Source: Brevibacillus sp. SYP-B805 | GTDB taxonomy: Bacteria > Bacillota > Bacilli > Brevibacillales > Brevibacillaceae | Length of the DNA: 64,000 nucleotides | NCBI RefSeq assembly: GCF_011059135.1 | Contig: NZ_JAALGD010000007.1 | Coordinates: 1 to 64,000 of the forward strand | Direction of reading: 5' to 3' | In this document: piece after piece, positions 1-9,608 of the stretch | How positions within the stretch are numbered: the first letter of the stretch is position 1 | Layout: the number at the start of each line of letters is the position of its first letter | Translations under genes and position numbers: made by a program | The notes under the pieces: generated by a model | What the model was told of the DNA's origin: nothing | What the model saw: the letters and a program-made list of their open reading frames with translations, nothing else | The model's database searches: none

Positions 1-1
1 A

Positions 2-124
2 AATAAAAAGGTAATTGAGGAATATATCCGTAACCAGTTAGTGGAGGACAAAAATTATGAGCAATTAACGATGAAAGAACTGATCGACCCGTTTACGGGT
101 GAGTCGGTGAAAAAGGGCAGGTAA
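2..124 (+). CDS. C-terminal fragment of an unidentified protein (possibly TnpB)
   Basis: An open frame enters from the left edge and stops with TAA at 122-124, giving 40 residues that end in DPFTGESVKKGR. The frame is lysine- and glutamate-rich, and no domain can be recognised from so short a piece. The sequence immediately downstream holds three hairpins, the last of which resembles the right end of IS200/IS605-type elements. A TnpB C-terminus is therefore the most economical reading, but it is an inference from position only. A host gene ending here is equally possible. Confidence 0.35.
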   Translation, partial: NKKVIEEYIRNQLVEDKNYEQLTMKELIDPFTGESVKKGR

Positions 125-256
125 AGTGGCCCCTTTAGGGGCCGGCCCGAGGCAACACGCGGTTGGCAGACTTTCAGCGCGCCTTTGAGGCGCTTGCTTG
201 CAACATGCCCTTATAGGGCTAATGGAAGCCACCGGCTAAGCCGGTGGTTATGACTA
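125..256 (+). mobile_element. Possible IS200/IS605 right end with omega-RNA-like hairpins
   Basis: Three hairpins follow the open frame: GGCCCCT at 128-134 with AGGGGCC at 137-143, GCCC at 207-210 with GGGC at 216-219, and CCACCGGC at 229-236 with GCCGGTGG at 240-247. The last hairpin followed by TTATGACTAC is, from memory, the style of ending found at right ends of IS605-family elements, where the tnpB transcript forms a guide RNA scaffold. The stop codon of the minus-strand gene (254-256) lies inside this putative terminus. The left end is outside the window, so the call cannot be proved here. Confidence 0.35.
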
Positions 257-1057
257 CTTGACGGAGAAGAAAGGGCTGATCCAGGCGATCCAATGGGCGG
301 CGGGCAGAAACAACAGTTGGGAGAGCATCGTGCCGGCAAAACGGGACAGCATCAAGTAGACAAACATCCGCGCCAGAAGATCCCCATCTCCGCCCCCTTT
401 CATGGTCCGGTCCGTGATCAGCGCAACCTGCGGGTCCACCAGCACCGTGAAAATAATCGTGGCGATGCCGTTGATCAGGCCGGACGAATTCATCGCGACT
501 TCGCGGTACTCCGGGTAGAGAAGGGCGGCGTACAAGGCGGACAGGACCCCGATGGTATAGATGGCGGTGACCAGTCCGTTGAGCAGGAGCAGCCGCTTGG
601 GAATCCCGGCGAGGCGAAATGCGGAGAGCATCCCGCGATTGGGCAGCCGGATGTGATGGGATACCTGTTTGATGCGCGAGACGGTAACAGAGGTTTTTAA
701 CAGCTGCGGAATGGAGCCGGCCACTTCCAGATGGGCGATGGCCCGCGACGCCAGCCGGACGCACGTGGGCATGAGCAGGATGGCGGCCGCTGTTCCCAGA
801 GAAGCGGCGCTGATCATCAGGCGAAACTGGGGTTCCACATCCACATGCATCCGCTGGGCGTAACCGATTAATCCCCCGTTTAAGGGCGCGAGAAAAAGAT
901 TGGACGTGCGGGAGATCAACAGAATGATGCCCGTCAGCGAGAGGGCGACCGCCAGCTTGCCGGTGCGCACGCCTGCCAGCCGAACGGCATAGGAAAGCGT
1001 CTCGGTCATATGAATAATGAACGTAAACAGCAGGATCAGCATCATCTGGGTAACCAA
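254..1057 (-). CDS. amj: Amj family lipid II flippase
   Basis: The 267-residue product is a polytopic membrane protein that matches the Amj (YdaH, DUF2837) family, an alternative to MurJ that flips lipid II across the membrane for cell-wall synthesis. The N-terminal stretch FIIHMTETLSYAVRLAGVRT and the following SLTGIILLISRTSN are the family signature. I chose the TTG at 1057 because GGGAGG at 1066-1071 sits 8 nt upstream and the protein then begins like its relatives. The open frame runs further upstream without similarity. The C-terminus reaches the usual end point, although its last codons and stop fall in the putative transposon end. It is transcribed divergently from spo0F. Confidence 0.85.
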   Translation of the reverse strand: MVTQMMLILLFTFIIHMTETLSYAVRLAGVRTGKLAVALSLTGIILLISRTSNLFLAPLNGGLIGYAQRMHVDVEPQFRLMISAASLGTAAAILLMPTCVRLASRAIAHLEVAGSIPQLLKTSVTVSRIKQVSHHIRLPNRGMLSAFRLAGIPKRLLLLNGLVTAIYTIGVLSALYAALLYPEYREVAMNSSGLINGIATIIFTVLVDPQVALITDRTMKGGGDGDLLARMFVYLMLSRFAGTMLSQLLFLPAAHWIAWISPFFSVK

Positions 1058-1091
1058 ACGGCCATCCTCCCTTGTGCCAAGAGTTGGAATA

Positions 1092-1120
1092 ATTATATCG
1101 CGCTGCGGGACGGAAAGCGA
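1092..1120 (-). promoter_or_regulatory. Candidate sigma-A promoter for amj
   Basis: On the minus strand a perfect TATAAT lies at 1097-1092, about 35 bp before the TTG start of amj. The -35 position 17 bp away reads TCGCTT, which is poor, so the call rests on the -10 box. Confidence 0.4.
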
Positions 1121-1138
1121 AAAAATAAGAAAGAAGGG

Positions 1139-1163
1139 AGGATTTTCCTGCCGGAACGCGAAT
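1139..1163 (+). promoter_or_regulatory. Candidate sigma-H promoter for spo0F
   Basis: AGGATTT at 1139-1145 and GAAT at 1160-1163 are separated by 14 nt, matching the sigma-H pattern AGGAWWT-N12-14-RGAAT except for a C at the R position. In Bacillus subtilis spo0F is known to have a sigma-H promoter, which supports the reading. Confidence 0.5.
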
Positions 1164-1203
1164 GAAATCATTAGGAAATTGACGGTTCAGGAGGATGATG
1201 GAA

Positions 1204-1569
1204 ATGCGGGATAAAAAAGTGCTGATAGTTGACGACCAATATGGCATTCGCATCCTGTTGTACGAGGTGCTTGGCAAGGAAGGCTACACCACTTTTCAGG
1301 CAGCCAACGGCAAAATCGCGCTGGAAATAGTGGAGAAAGAGTCACCGCATTTGGTCATCCTCGACATGAAAATTCCCGGGATGGACGGGATTGAAATCCT
1401 GAAACACATCAAGAAGATCAACAAGGACATCAAAGTGATCATGATGACGGCCTACGGGGAGCTGGACATGATCAAGGAAGCCACCCAATTGGGAGCGCTT
1501 ACCCACTTCACCAAACCGTTTGACATTGACGAACTGCGCCAGGCCGTCAGCCAGCAGCTTGCCTGCTAG
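1204..1569 (+). CDS. spo0F: Sporulation phosphorelay response regulator Spo0F
   Basis: Spo0F is the single-domain receiver that passes phosphate from sporulation kinases to Spo0B. The 121-residue product carries the acidic pair D10-D11, the phospho-acceptor D54 in [13 protein letters not shown], and the conserved [10 protein letters not shown] segment. It is very close to the B. subtilis protein throughout. Three ATG codons (1195, 1198, 1204) follow AGGAGG at 1189-1194. I chose 1204 because spacing is then 9 nt and the phosphorylated aspartate takes its canonical number 54. It precedes fbaA, as in Bacillus. Confidence 0.95.
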   Translation: MRDKKVLIVDDQYGIRILLYEVLGKEGYTTFQAANGKIALEIVEKESPHLVILDMKIPGMDGIEILKHIKKINKDIKVIMMTAYGELDMIKEATQLGALTHFTKPFDIDELRQAVSQQLAC

Positions 1570-1575
1570 CATACC

Positions 1576-1604
1576 TGTTAACGGCGTCGTGCTTGTGGTA
1601 TAAT
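1576..1604 (+). promoter_or_regulatory. Candidate sigma-A promoter for fbaA
   Basis: A perfect TATAAT at 1599-1604 is preceded by TGG, forming an extended -10 element. The -35 region (TGTTAA at 1576-1581, 17 bp spacer) is weak, as is common for extended -10 promoters. Confidence 0.55.
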
Positions 1605-1648
1605 TATGCTCATTGGACCGTAGAGTACAGAAATGGGAGGATCAGATT

Positions 1649-2503
1649 ATGCCACTCGTACCGATGACTGCTTTTTTGGAAGACGTAAAGAAACACAAGT
1701 ATGCAGTTGGCCAATTTAACCTGAACAACCTCGAGTTTACCCAAGCCATCACGGAAGCGGCGAAGGAAGAGAAGTCGCCGGTGATCTTCGGCGTATCCGA
1801 AGGCGCGTTGAAATACATGGGGCTTGATTATACCGTTGCCATCGCCAAAGCGGCAGCGGAACGCGCAGGTGTTCCGGTGGCCCTGCACCTTGATCATGGA
1901 AGCAGCTTCGACGTCGTGATGAAATGCATCCGCGCCGGATTCTCTTCCGTCATGTTTGACGGATCCCACTACCCGCTGGAGGAAAACATCCGCCTGACCA
2001 AAAAGGTGGTTGAAGCGGCACATGCGGTGGGCGTCTCCGTGGAAGGCGAGCTCGGTACCATCGGTGGCGTGGAGGATGATCTCTCCGTTGATGAGGAAGA
2101 CGCGGCGCTGGCCAACCCGGCGGAAGCCATCCGCTTCTGGGAAGAGACTCAGGTGGACTATCTGGCGATTGCGGTGGGGACCGCCCATGGCATGTACAAA
2201 GGAGAACCGAAGATCCGCTTCGACATCATTGAAGAGGTTGCAAGCAACATCGGGGCTCCCATCGTTCTGCACGGGGGCTCGGGTGTGCCGGACGAATCGA
2301 TCCGGAAAGCCATTGCCGCAGGCGTGGGCAAAATCAATGTGAATACCGAAAACCAAGTGGCTTGTACGGAAACCATCCGCAAAATCCTGGCCGCCAAGCC
2401 GAACGAGATCGACCCGCGCAAATACCTCGGGCCGGCACGTGAGGCGATCAAGGAAGTGGTCATCGGTAAAATGCGTCTGTTCGGCAGCAGCAACCGCGCA
2501 TAA
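1649..2503 (+). CDS. fbaA: Class II fructose-1,6-bisphosphate aldolase
   Basis: This cytosolic glycolytic and gluconeogenic enzyme interconverts fructose-1,6-bisphosphate with dihydroxyacetone phosphate and glyceraldehyde-3-phosphate using zinc. The 284 residues include HLDHGSS with D82 and H83, GTAHGMYKG with H180, and VLHGGSG with H208, the expected metal and catalytic positions. The start ATG follows GGGAGG by about 10 nt; the in-frame upstream extension adds 12 residues without similarity. The length equals that of the Bacillus enzyme. It is followed after 14 nt by a transaldolase-like gene, suggesting one transcript. Confidence 0.96.
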   Translation: MPLVPMTAFLEDVKKHKYAVGQFNLNNLEFTQAITEAAKEEKSPVIFGVSEGALKYMGLDYTVAIAKAAAERAGVPVALHLDHGSSFDVVMKCIRAGFSSVMFDGSHYPLEENIRLTKKVVEAAHAVGVSVEGELGTIGGVEDDLSVDEEDAALANPAEAIRFWEETQVDYLAIAVGTAHGMYKGEPKIRFDIIEEVASNIGAPIVLHGGSGVPDESIRKAIAAGVGKINVNTENQVACTETIRKILAAKPNEIDPRKYLGPAREAIKEVVIGKMRLFGSSNRA

Positions 2504-2517
2504 GCAGGAGGGTAGCG

Positions 2518-3162
2518 ATGCGATTTTTTATCGATACAGCCAATGTTGACGAGATTCGCGAAATTCACGAATGGGGCGTCGTGGCGGGAGTTACCACCAA
2601 TCCGTCCCTGGTCGCCAAGGAAGGGCGCGACTTTATTGAGACGCTGAAAGAGATCATCGATATCGTGGATGGTCCGATCAGTGCGGAAGTGATCAGCACG
2701 GACGCGAAAGGCATGATCGAGGAAGGCGAAAAGCTGGCATCCCTGTCGAAAAATATCGTGATCAAAGTCCCGATGACGGAAGAAGGGTTGAAAGCCGTCA
2801 AATATTTTGCCAAACGGAAAATCCGTACCAATGTCACGTTGATTTTTACGGCGAATCAGGCCCTGCTTGCCGCCCGCGCCGGCGCCACCTACGTCTCCCC
2901 GTTTTTGGGAAGGCTGGATGACATCAGTCACGATGGCATGCAGCTGATCGCCGATATTTCCGAGATTTTCGCCGTTCACGGCATTGAAACGGAAATCATC
3001 GCAGCCAGCATCCGTCACCCTGTCCATGTGACAGAGGCGGCGCGCCGCGGAGCCGAGTATGCGACGATTCCCTACAAAGTGTTCAAGCAGCTGTTGAAGC
3101 ATCCGCTGACGGACAGCGGGCTGGAGAAATTCCTGGCTGATTGGGCTAGCATGCAAAAGTAA
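2518..3162 (+). CDS. fsa: Fructose-6-phosphate aldolase / transaldolase-like protein
   Basis: The 214-residue product belongs to the short TalC/FSA transaldolase family, single (beta/alpha)8 barrels that form a Schiff base with sugar phosphates. [16 protein letters not shown] at the N-terminus, GVTTNPSL, and K83 in NIVIKVPMT (the Schiff-base lysine) are all present. The B. subtilis counterpart in the same place is YwjH. Sequence alone does not separate transaldolase from fructose-6-phosphate aldolase activity. The start ATG follows AGGAGGG. A terminator follows at 3186. Confidence 0.93.
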   Translation: MRFFIDTANVDEIREIHEWGVVAGVTTNPSLVAKEGRDFIETLKEIIDIVDGPISAEVISTDAKGMIEEGEKLASLSKNIVIKVPMTEEGLKAVKYFAKRKIRTNVTLIFTANQALLAARAGATYVSPFLGRLDDISHDGMQLIADISEIFAVHGIETEIIAASIRHPVHVTEAARRGAEYATIPYKVFKQLLKHPLTDSGLEKFLADWASMQK

Positions 3163-3185
3163 ACAAACCCGTACGTAGCAGTGAG

Positions 3186-3216
3186 GCACCTTTTCCACGG
3201 GAGAAGGTGCTTCTTT
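3186..3216 (+). terminator. Rho-independent terminator after fsa
   Basis: GCACCTT at 3186-3192 pairs with AAGGTGC at 3204-3210 and is followed by TTCTTT. The U-tract is interrupted, so termination may be partial. Confidence 0.6.
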
Positions 3217-3287
3217 CCCGAACAAGACTGACCCGTAATCGGAACGCAGAGACGAGAACAAGACTGAATGCCTGAGGAGAACGGAAC

Positions 3288-4574
3288 ATGGAGAAGCTGA
3301 TCATCAAAGGAGGGAAACCTCTGCAAGGGACGGTTTCCGTCAGCGGGGCCAAGAACAGCGCGGTTGCGTTGATTCCGGCCGCTTTGCTGGCGGATGGTCC
3401 GGTTGTGATCGAGAATCTGCCCCATATCCAGGATGTCGGGATTTATGCGGAACTGCTGAAAGAGATGGGGGCCGATGTCTTGTATGAAGACGATTGGATG
3501 GAAATCGACGGACGCCCGCTGAACCCGGTGCAGATGCCCAACGGCAAGGTGAAAAAGCTTAGGGCTTCCTATTACCTGTGGGGGGCGCTGCTGGGGAAAT
3601 TTGGCGAGGCGCGGGTGGGCATGCCGGGGGGCTGCGACCTGGGACCGCGCCCGGTTGACCTGCACATCAAGGGGTTTCAGGCATTGGGGGCCAAGGTGGA
3701 GAACCAGAATGGCATGCTGGTCCTGAAAGCGAAGAAGCTGAAAGGAGCCCGCATCTATCTGGATCTGGTAAGCGTCGGGGCAACGATCAACATCATGCTG
3801 GCGGCAACCCGGGCGGAAGGCACCACGATCATCGAGAATGCCGCGCGTGAACCGGAGATCGTGGATGTGGCAACGCTGCTGAACAACATGGGAGCCAATA
3901 TCAAGGGAGCGGGCACCGATGTGATCCGCATCAAGGGCGTGGATAAGCTGAGCGGCTGCCGTCACACCATTATTCCCGACCGGATCGAGGCGGGCACCTA
4001 TATGATTGCCGCAGCGGCGACGCGGGGCGATGTGACCCTGGAAAACGTCATCCCCAAGCATCTCGAATCCGTAACGGCCAAGCTCCGGGAGATCGGAGTG
4101 GTGGTGGAGGAAGCCGACGATACGATTCGTGTGGTGGGACAGGAGAAATACCGGGCGGTCGATGTGAAGACGAGTCCCTATCCGGGTTTTCCGACCGACC
4201 TGCAGCAGCCGATCACGGTGCTCTTGACCCAGGCGAAAGGTACAAGCATCCTGACCGACAATATCTATTCCGCCCGGTTCCGCCACGTGGATGAGCTTCG
4301 GCGCATGGGGGCCTCCATCAAGGTGGAGGGCCGCTCGGCCGTTGTGGACGGGGGCGCCCGGCTGCACGGCACCAAGGTGGTGGCGAGCGATCTGCGCGCC
4401 GGCGCAGCCTTGATCGTGGCCGGACTTGTAGCAAACGGCCTGACCGAACTGGAGGGTTTGGAACATATCGATCGCGGGTATGAGAATCTGGTGGGCAAGC
4501 TGACAAGCCTGGGCGCAGAGGTGCTGCGGAAGGTCACCCGCGATACGGGGCGGAACGAAACGAATACGCGCTGA
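3288..4574 (+). CDS. murZ: UDP-N-acetylglucosamine 1-carboxyvinyltransferase (paralog 1, MurZ type)
   Basis: MurA-family enzymes transfer enolpyruvate from PEP to UDP-GlcNAc, the first committed step of peptidoglycan synthesis. The 428 residues contain the N-terminal lysine segment VSGAKNSA and the active-site C116 in [14 protein letters not shown]. The position between the transaldolase gene and glpX-rho is that of murAB/murZ in Bacillus. A second paralog lies at 46626-47960 in the murAA position. The start ATG has GAGGAG about 10 nt upstream. The C-terminal tail is arginine- and asparagine-rich. Confidence 0.94.
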   Translation: MEKLIIKGGKPLQGTVSVSGAKNSAVALIPAALLADGPVVIENLPHIQDVGIYAELLKEMGADVLYEDDWMEIDGRPLNPVQMPNGKVKKLRASYYLWGALLGKFGEARVGMPGGCDLGPRPVDLHIKGFQALGAKVENQNGMLVLKAKKLKGARIYLDLVSVGATINIMLAATRAEGTTIIENAAREPEIVDVATLLNNMGANIKGAGTDVIRIKGVDKLSGCRHTIIPDRIEAGTYMIAAAATRGDVTLENVIPKHLESVTAKLREIGVVVEEADDTIRVVGQEKYRAVDVKTSPYPGFPTDLQQPITVLLTQAKGTSILTDNIYSARFRHVDELRRMGASIKVEGRSAVVDGGARLHGTKVVASDLRAGAALIVAGLVANGLTELEGLEHIDRGYENLVGKLTSLGAEVLRKVTRDTGRNETNTR

Positions 4575-4588
4575 AGGAGGCTGTCTGG

Positions 4589-5551
4589 ATGGAACGCAGT
4601 TTGACGCTTGAACTGGTACGCGTTACGGAAGCAGCTGCCCTGGCATCCGCACGCTGGATGGGTCTGGGCAAAAAGGATGAAGCCGACGAGGCAGCCACTA
4701 CGGCCATGCGCAAGGAATTTGAAAACGTGCCGATGGATGGCGTCGTCGTGATCGGCGAGGGAGAGATGGACGAGGCTCCCATGCTTTATATCGGGGAGAA
4801 GCTGGGCCAGGGGGTCGCGCCGATGGTGGACGTGGCGGTTGACCCGCTGGAAGGCACCAACATCGTGGCAAAAGGCACCTGGAACGCCATCTCCGTCATC
4901 GCCATCGCGGACCGCGGCAACCTGCTGCACGCGCCGGACATGTACATGCAGAAGATTGCCGTTGGACCCAAAGCGGTGGGCAAGGTAGACATCAATGCTC
5001 CCATCGAGGATAATCTGAAAGCGGTTGCTCAAGCCGTCGGCAAAGATATGAGCGATCTGGTCGCGATCGTCCTTGACCGGGACCGCCATCAGCAGATCAT
5101 TCATGAGATTCGCCAGGCAGGGGCCCGCATCAAGCTGATTCCGGACGGCGATGTGGCAGCGGCCATCAACACCTGCTTCCCCGAGACCGGGGTGGATATC
5201 CTGTTTGGGAGCGGCGGTGCTCCGGAAGGGGTGCTGGCGGCGGTTGCCTTGAAATGTCTCGGCGGCGAGATTCAGGGAAGGCTGCTGCCGCAGAATGAAG
5301 CGGAATGGGAACGCTGTCGGCTCATGGGGCTGTCCAATCCGCAGCAGGTCCTGTACATGGACGATCTGGTCAAAGGGGACGATGCGATTTTTGCCGCGAC
5401 CGGCGTGACGGACGGGGAGCTGTTGCGCGGCGTCCGTTTTCAGGGAACGCGGGCGACCACGCATTCCGTCGTGATGCGGGCCAAAACGGGCACGGTTCGT
5501 TTCATTGAAGGAAACCATCGCTTGGAGCGCAAGCCCCGCCTCGTATTGTAA
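4589..5551 (+). CDS. glpX: Class II fructose-1,6-bisphosphatase
   Basis: GlpX hydrolyses fructose-1,6-bisphosphate to fructose-6-phosphate in gluconeogenesis. The 320-residue product shows the metal-binding segments [12 protein letters not shown] (about 54-65) and DPLEGTN (85-91) of the lithium-sensitive phosphatase fold. It starts at an ATG after GGAGG, 14 nt after murZ, so the two are probably co-transcribed. Together with fbaA and fsa upstream it makes this a sugar-phosphate gene group. A class II enzyme gives a route back to hexose phosphate for wall precursors. Confidence 0.95.
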   Translation: MERSLTLELVRVTEAAALASARWMGLGKKDEADEAATTAMRKEFENVPMDGVVVIGEGEMDEAPMLYIGEKLGQGVAPMVDVAVDPLEGTNIVAKGTWNAISVIAIADRGNLLHAPDMYMQKIAVGPKAVGKVDINAPIEDNLKAVAQAVGKDMSDLVAIVLDRDRHQQIIHEIRQAGARIKLIPDGDVAAAINTCFPETGVDILFGSGGAPEGVLAAVALKCLGGEIQGRLLPQNEAEWERCRLMGLSNPQQVLYMDDLVKGDDAIFAATGVTDGELLRGVRFQGTRATTHSVVMRAKTGTVRFIEGNHRLERKPRLVL

Positions 5552-5593
5552 CGCCTGGATCGGACGAGAATAGGAATTAGAGTTCAATGAAAA

Positions 5594-6889
5594 GTGGTGG
5601 ATTTATACGTGTTGCTCTCAGAATTGGAAGAAAAGAAACTGACGGACCTGTATAAACTGGCGAAGGAGTTTCAAATACCGTATTACTCGCAAATGAAAAA
5701 GAAAGAGCTCATTTTTGCCATCCTGCGCGCGCAGGCGGAACGCGACGGCTTGATGTTCATGGAGGGAGTGCTGGAGATCCTGCCGGAAGGATACGGTTTC
5801 CTAAGGCCGATCAACTACCTCCCCAGCTCGGAGGACATCTACATCTCCCAGTCGCAGATCAGGCGCTTTGATCTCCGCAATGGGGATCTGGTATCCGGGA
5901 AGGTTCGCCCGCCGAAAGAAAACGAACGTTACTTCGGACTGCTGCAGGTGGAGGCCGTGAACGGAGAAGATCCGGAACTGGCTTCCGAACGCCTTCATTT
6001 CCCCGCCCTCACACCGCTTTACCCCCAACAGAAGCTTGTGCTGGAAACAACGCCCGACCGTATTTCCGTTCGTTTGATCGACATGATAGCCCCTGTTGGA
6101 CTGGGCCAGCGCGGCTTGATCGTCGCGCCGCCGAAGGCCGGGAAAACCGTGCTGTTAAAAGAGATTGCCAACAGCATTACCGAGAATTATCCGGATATTC
6201 AGCTGTTCGTGCTGTTGATCGATGAACGGCCGGAGGAAGTGACCGACATGCAGCGTTCGGTCAAAGGGGAAGTGATCGCCTCCACTTTCGATGAGCTGCC
6301 GGAAAACCACATCAAGGTGGCCGAGCTTGTCCTGGAGCGGGCGAAACGCCTGGTGGAGCATAAAAAAGACGTGGTCATTCTGCTCGACTCCATCACGCGC
6401 CTGGCACGGGCGTACAACCTGGTGATTCCGCCAAGCGGACGAACGTTGTCCGGGGGGATTGACCCGGCGGCGTTCCACCGGCCGAAGCGGTTCTTCGGCT
6501 CCGCGCGCAACGTGGAAGAAGGCGGCAGCCTGACCATTCTGGCCACCTCGTTGATTGAGACCGGCTCGCGGATGGACGATGTGATTTATGAAGAGTTTAA
6601 AGGAACCGGCAACATGGAGCTGCATCTCGACCGCAAACTGGCCGAGCGGCGCATCTTCCCGGCGATCGATATTCGCCGTTCCGGCACCCGGCGGGAGGAA
6701 CTGCTGCTTACCAAGGACGAGCTGGATAAACTGTGGACAATCCGCAAGAACATGAATGAAAGCCACGATTATGTGGAGTCGTTTATCAAAAAGCTGGCGG
6801 AGACCAAGACCAACGCCGAGTTTTTCCAATCCATCGAAGCCAAACCGGCGCGCAGCTCTGCCAAGCAATCCGGTGTGACGGTAAGTTAA
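5594..6889 (+). CDS. rho: Transcription termination factor Rho
   Basis: Rho is a hexameric RNA-dependent ATPase that releases untranslated transcripts. The 431 residues show the N-terminal Rho domain, the RNA-binding cold-shock-like part with [18 protein letters not shown], the P-loop APPKAGKT at about 178-185, and the conserved [16 protein letters not shown] and [10 protein letters not shown] segments. The start is a GTG at 5594 with only a poor ribosome binding site. Later in-frame GTG and TTG codons at 5609 and 5612 are possible alternatives. The last codons form the first arm of a strong intrinsic terminator. Confidence 0.96.
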   Translation: MVDLYVLLSELEEKKLTDLYKLAKEFQIPYYSQMKKKELIFAILRAQAERDGLMFMEGVLEILPEGYGFLRPINYLPSSEDIYISQSQIRRFDLRNGDLVSGKVRPPKENERYFGLLQVEAVNGEDPELASERLHFPALTPLYPQQKLVLETTPDRISVRLIDMIAPVGLGQRGLIVAPPKAGKTVLLKEIANSITENYPDIQLFVLLIDERPEEVTDMQRSVKGEVIASTFDELPENHIKVAELVLERAKRLVEHKKDVVILLDSITRLARAYNLVIPPSGRTLSGGIDPAAFHRPKRFFGSARNVEEGGSLTILATSLIETGSRMDDVIYEEFKGTGNMELHLDRKLAERRIFPAIDIRRSGTRREELLLTKDELDKLWTIRKNMNESHDYVESFIKKLAETKTNAEFFQSIEAKPARSSAKQSGVTVS

Positions 6890-6910
6890 GCTTACCGTCA
6901 TTTTTTCTTT
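6876..6910 (+). terminator. Rho-independent terminator after rho
   Basis: TGACGGTAAG at 6876-6885 pairs perfectly with CTTACCGTCA at 6891-6900 and is followed by TTTTTTCTTT. The left arm begins inside the final codons of rho. Confidence 0.93.
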
Positions 6911-6958
6911 CTTGTTGCATAAGGTAGTATGCATAGAGTAATAAGGGAGGGATAGGCA

Positions 6959-7867
6959 ATGGGTGTCGACTACACGCAGGTGCCGCCCAACTGGAGCTCG
7001 CGGGAGGAAGCAAAGCGCGCCGTTGTGGAAGAGACCCTACTGAAGGCGTTCAATCCGTTTTCCTCCTTGGGCAGGGAGAAGATGCCGAAAGCCGCGCGCG
7101 GCTCCGTTGTCACCTATACGGTACAAAAGGGGGATACGCTCTCGGAAATTGCCTACAAATACGGGATCAGCCTGCAGGACCTGATAGACGAAAACAAGAT
7201 TCATACCCCCGACCTGGTGGGCATCGGGATGAAGCTGCAGATCAAACGGGACGAGATCACGCATGTGGTCGAGCGGGGGGAGACGCTGGACCAGATCGCC
7301 AAGCGCTACGATGTCAGAAAGGAAGTGCTGATCGGGCGCAACCCGCTGTTGGCCTATCTGCCCGACAATTTGTATGTCGGCCAAATTTTGTATGTACCCG
7401 TTCCCCCAAGCAAGCAAGCGCTGGCAGGCGATACCGGGCTGCGCCGGCAGTTGGCCCAGGCGGCAAGCCGCAAAGCGACCAGAAGCCGCTTGATGGACTG
7501 GCCGGTGAAAGGGGCGACGATTACCAGCGGTTTTGGCGTGCGCTGGGGGCAAATGCACAAGGGCGTGGATCTGTGGAACAAAGACGAGGGCAAGACGCCG
7601 ATCTATGCGGCGAAGGAAGGCACGGTGGTCGAAGCGGGGGCCAACCATGGCGGCTACGGCTACATTGTGATCCTGGATCATGGAAACGGCCTGCAGACCT
7701 ACTATGCGCACTTGCGGAAGATCATCGTCAACGTCGGCCAGATCGTCAACCAGGGCGAGATCCTGGGGTATATGGGAAAAACCGGCGATTCCACCGGCTA
7801 TCACCTTCATTTTGAAGTGAGGCAGGATAATATTCCGATCAACCCGCTGCGCTACCTGGGAAGATAA
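6959..7867 (+). CDS. LysM and M23 domain peptidoglycan endopeptidase-like protein
   Basis: The 302 residues contain two LysM peptidoglycan-binding modules (about 51-95 and 99-147, the first beginning YTVQKGDTLSEIAYKYG) and a C-terminal M23/LytM metallopeptidase domain. H200 and D204 of HxxxD and H282 and H284 of HLHFEV are all present, so the zinc site looks intact. There is no signal peptide or membrane segment at the N-terminus. That is odd for a wall hydrolase and could mean release by lysis, a spore role, or non-classical export. The ATG follows GGGAGGG by 9 nt. It stands alone between the rho terminator and a radical SAM gene. Confidence 0.88.
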   Translation: MGVDYTQVPPNWSSREEAKRAVVEETLLKAFNPFSSLGREKMPKAARGSVVTYTVQKGDTLSEIAYKYGISLQDLIDENKIHTPDLVGIGMKLQIKRDEITHVVERGETLDQIAKRYDVRKEVLIGRNPLLAYLPDNLYVGQILYVPVPPSKQALAGDTGLRRQLAQAASRKATRSRLMDWPVKGATITSGFGVRWGQMHKGVDLWNKDEGKTPIYAAKEGTVVEAGANHGGYGYIVILDHGNGLQTYYAHLRKIIVNVGQIVNQGEILGYMGKTGDSTGYHLHFEVRQDNIPINPLRYLGR

Positions 7868-7939
7868 CCCCTCGCATTTACATTGCCCCCCGGTTGCGCT
7901 ACAATGGGCTACAGCAAAGAAGAGAGGCGGATTTATACG

Positions 7940-9214
7940 ATGTTCCTGGTATATGCGGATCAGAAGGGACGGGTATTTGACCACCCCGACCTGTTTGCTG
8001 TAGGCCGAAACGGCGAGATGTTGACGGAAATCCTGGAAGAAGAGCTGATCCCGCTCCCGGACGGCGCCACCCTGGTCAGCCTGCCCGGTACTGCGCCGGT
8101 GGGCATGGACCCGGATACCGGCGAGATGGTGAAGCTGGACGGCTATACCGCCGTGGGGGCGCTCATTCCGCAGGGATACACCCGCTTGCTGCTTCCCGGC
8201 TATGTGAAGACCGATAAAAAAAGCAAGCTGCCGTTATTCGGGTATACCGCGGTGGTGTGGAAAGATGACGCCTTCTGGATTGCCGGCCGCCAAAGCGACG
8301 ATCCTCATCAATGGAACCCGCTGAATGCTCCGATGGACGAGCTGCGCCAACGAGTGGAGCGGACGCTGGCACTGTATCCCGACAACCGGATCTTGCAGCA
8401 TCTGTCCCACTGTGCCCTGGAGTATGAGTGTTTGACGGCGGCGAACAACTTTTTCCACCGCTGGGAAGGGGCGCTGCCGGTCTCGTATACCTGCAATGCC
8501 GGCTGCTATGGCTGCATTTCCGAGCAGCCCGACGACAGCGGCTTCCCGTCGCCGCAGACGCGGATGAACTTTAAACCGACGGAGGACGAGCTGGTGCAGG
8601 TCATGCTTCATCACCTGCAGACCCCGGACAGCATCATCAGCTTTGGACAGGGGTGTGAAGGGGAGCCATCCACCATGGCTCATCTGATTGTGCCGGCGAT
8701 CCGGCGCGTCCGTGCCGAGACCGACATGGGCTACATCAACATCAACACCAATGCCGGGCTGACGGATCATATCAAGGGGATTGTCGATGCCGGTCTCGAT
8801 CTGATGCGGATCAGCATCATCAGCGCGATTGACGAGCACTACAACGCCTACTACCGCCCGCGCCACTACACGCTGGAACATGTTGCCCGCTCGGCGGAGT
8901 ATGCATCGTCCAAGGGGGTTTACACCTCGATCAACTATCTCTGCTTCCCGGGTGTGTTCGACCGCGAGGAAGAGATGGAAGCGATGATTGCCTTCATTCG
9001 CCGTACCGGCATCAAGCTGATTCAACTGCGCAACCTCAACATTGATCCCGAGAGCTACCTGGCGATGATCCCCAAGGCCAAGGGAGAGATTTTCGGGATG
9101 AAGCAGGCCATCGAGATTTATCAGGAGGAGCTGCCCGATGTCGTGATCGGCTCATTTACGCATGTTCCTCCCCAGGAGCTGCGCCGCCGGAAGCAGGTGC
9201 CGCAGGGAAGATAA
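7940..9214 (+). CDS. Radical SAM protein of unknown substrate
   Basis: The 424-residue product has a cysteine triad C185-x3-C189-x2-C192 within CNAGCYGC, the signature that binds the 4Fe-4S cluster and S-adenosylmethionine in radical SAM enzymes. About 160 residues without recognised motifs precede it. Later segments such as INTNAGL and [10 protein letters not shown] fit the rest of a SAM barrel. I chose ATG 7940 with AGAGGCGG upstream; an ATG at 7904 is possible. No peptide substrate or partner gene lies next to it, so the reaction cannot be assigned. Confidence 0.85.
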   Translation: MFLVYADQKGRVFDHPDLFAVGRNGEMLTEILEEELIPLPDGATLVSLPGTAPVGMDPDTGEMVKLDGYTAVGALIPQGYTRLLLPGYVKTDKKSKLPLFGYTAVVWKDDAFWIAGRQSDDPHQWNPLNAPMDELRQRVERTLALYPDNRILQHLSHCALEYECLTAANNFFHRWEGALPVSYTCNAGCYGCISEQPDDSGFPSPQTRMNFKPTEDELVQVMLHHLQTPDSIISFGQGCEGEPSTMAHLIVPAIRRVRAETDMGYININTNAGLTDHIKGIVDAGLDLMRISIISAIDEHYNAYYRPRHYTLEHVARSAEYASSKGVYTSINYLCFPGVFDREEEMEAMIAFIRRTGIKLIQLRNLNIDPESYLAMIPKAKGEIFGMKQAIEIYQEELPDVVIGSFTHVPPQELRRRKQVPQGR

Positions 9215-9217
9215 AGG

Positions 9218-9246
9218 TTGCATTCACGGTTTTTTCATGCTACTAT
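9218..9246 (+). promoter_or_regulatory. Candidate sigma-A promoter for rpmE
   Basis: TTGCAT at 9218-9223 and TACTAT at 9241-9246 are 17 bp apart, about 70 bp upstream of rpmE. Confidence 0.55.
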
Positions 9247-9315
9247 CAGGTATGTGTGTTTTATTATAACTCTGTTTCGGCAGACGATTCAGGGCGGAAA
9301 AGAGGTGCTAAGATC

Positions 9316-9516
9316 ATGAAACAAGGGATTCATCCGAACTACAACATTGTGAAAGTTACGTGTGCTTGCGGCAATGAGTTCGAGTCCGGCTCCGTCAAGC
9401 AGGCGCTTCGCGTAGAGATTTGCTCCAACTGCCACCCGTTCTTCACCGGCAAGCAAAAATTTGTGGATGCCGGCGGCCGTGTTGACAAATTCAAACGCAA
9501 ATACAATCTTTCCTAA
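9316..9516 (+). CDS. rpmE: 50S ribosomal protein L31, zinc-binding type
   Basis: The 66-residue product matches L31 of the large ribosomal subunit. C16, C18, C36 and C39 (VTCACGN and ICSNCHPFF) make it the zinc-containing form rather than the cysteine-free type B paralog. The ATG at 9316 follows AGAGGTG; the open frame extends 20 residues upstream without similarity. rpmE next to tdk is the usual Bacillus arrangement, but here a strong terminator separates them. Confidence 0.96.
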   Translation: MKQGIHPNYNIVKVTCACGNEFESGSVKQALRVEICSNCHPFFTGKQKFVDAGGRVDKFKRKYNLS

Positions 9517-9526
9517 GGGATGGGAG

Positions 9527-9560
9527 AACCAGGTGGCTCGAACCGCCTGGTTTTATTTTT
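9527..9560 (+). terminator. Rho-independent terminator after rpmE
   Basis: AACCAGGTGG at 9527-9536 pairs with CCGCCTGGTT at 9543-9552 (one G-U pair) and leads into TTTTATTTTT. Confidence 0.95.
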
Positions 9561-9608
9561 ACTTTCAAAAAGTTTAAGTTACCTAACGCGATAAAGGTTG
9601 AAAGTATA

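Noticed and set aside
219..1277. A 352-residue open frame on the minus strand
   Set aside because: It is another frame of the amj gene and overlaps spo0F; the amj frame carries the membrane helices and family motifs.
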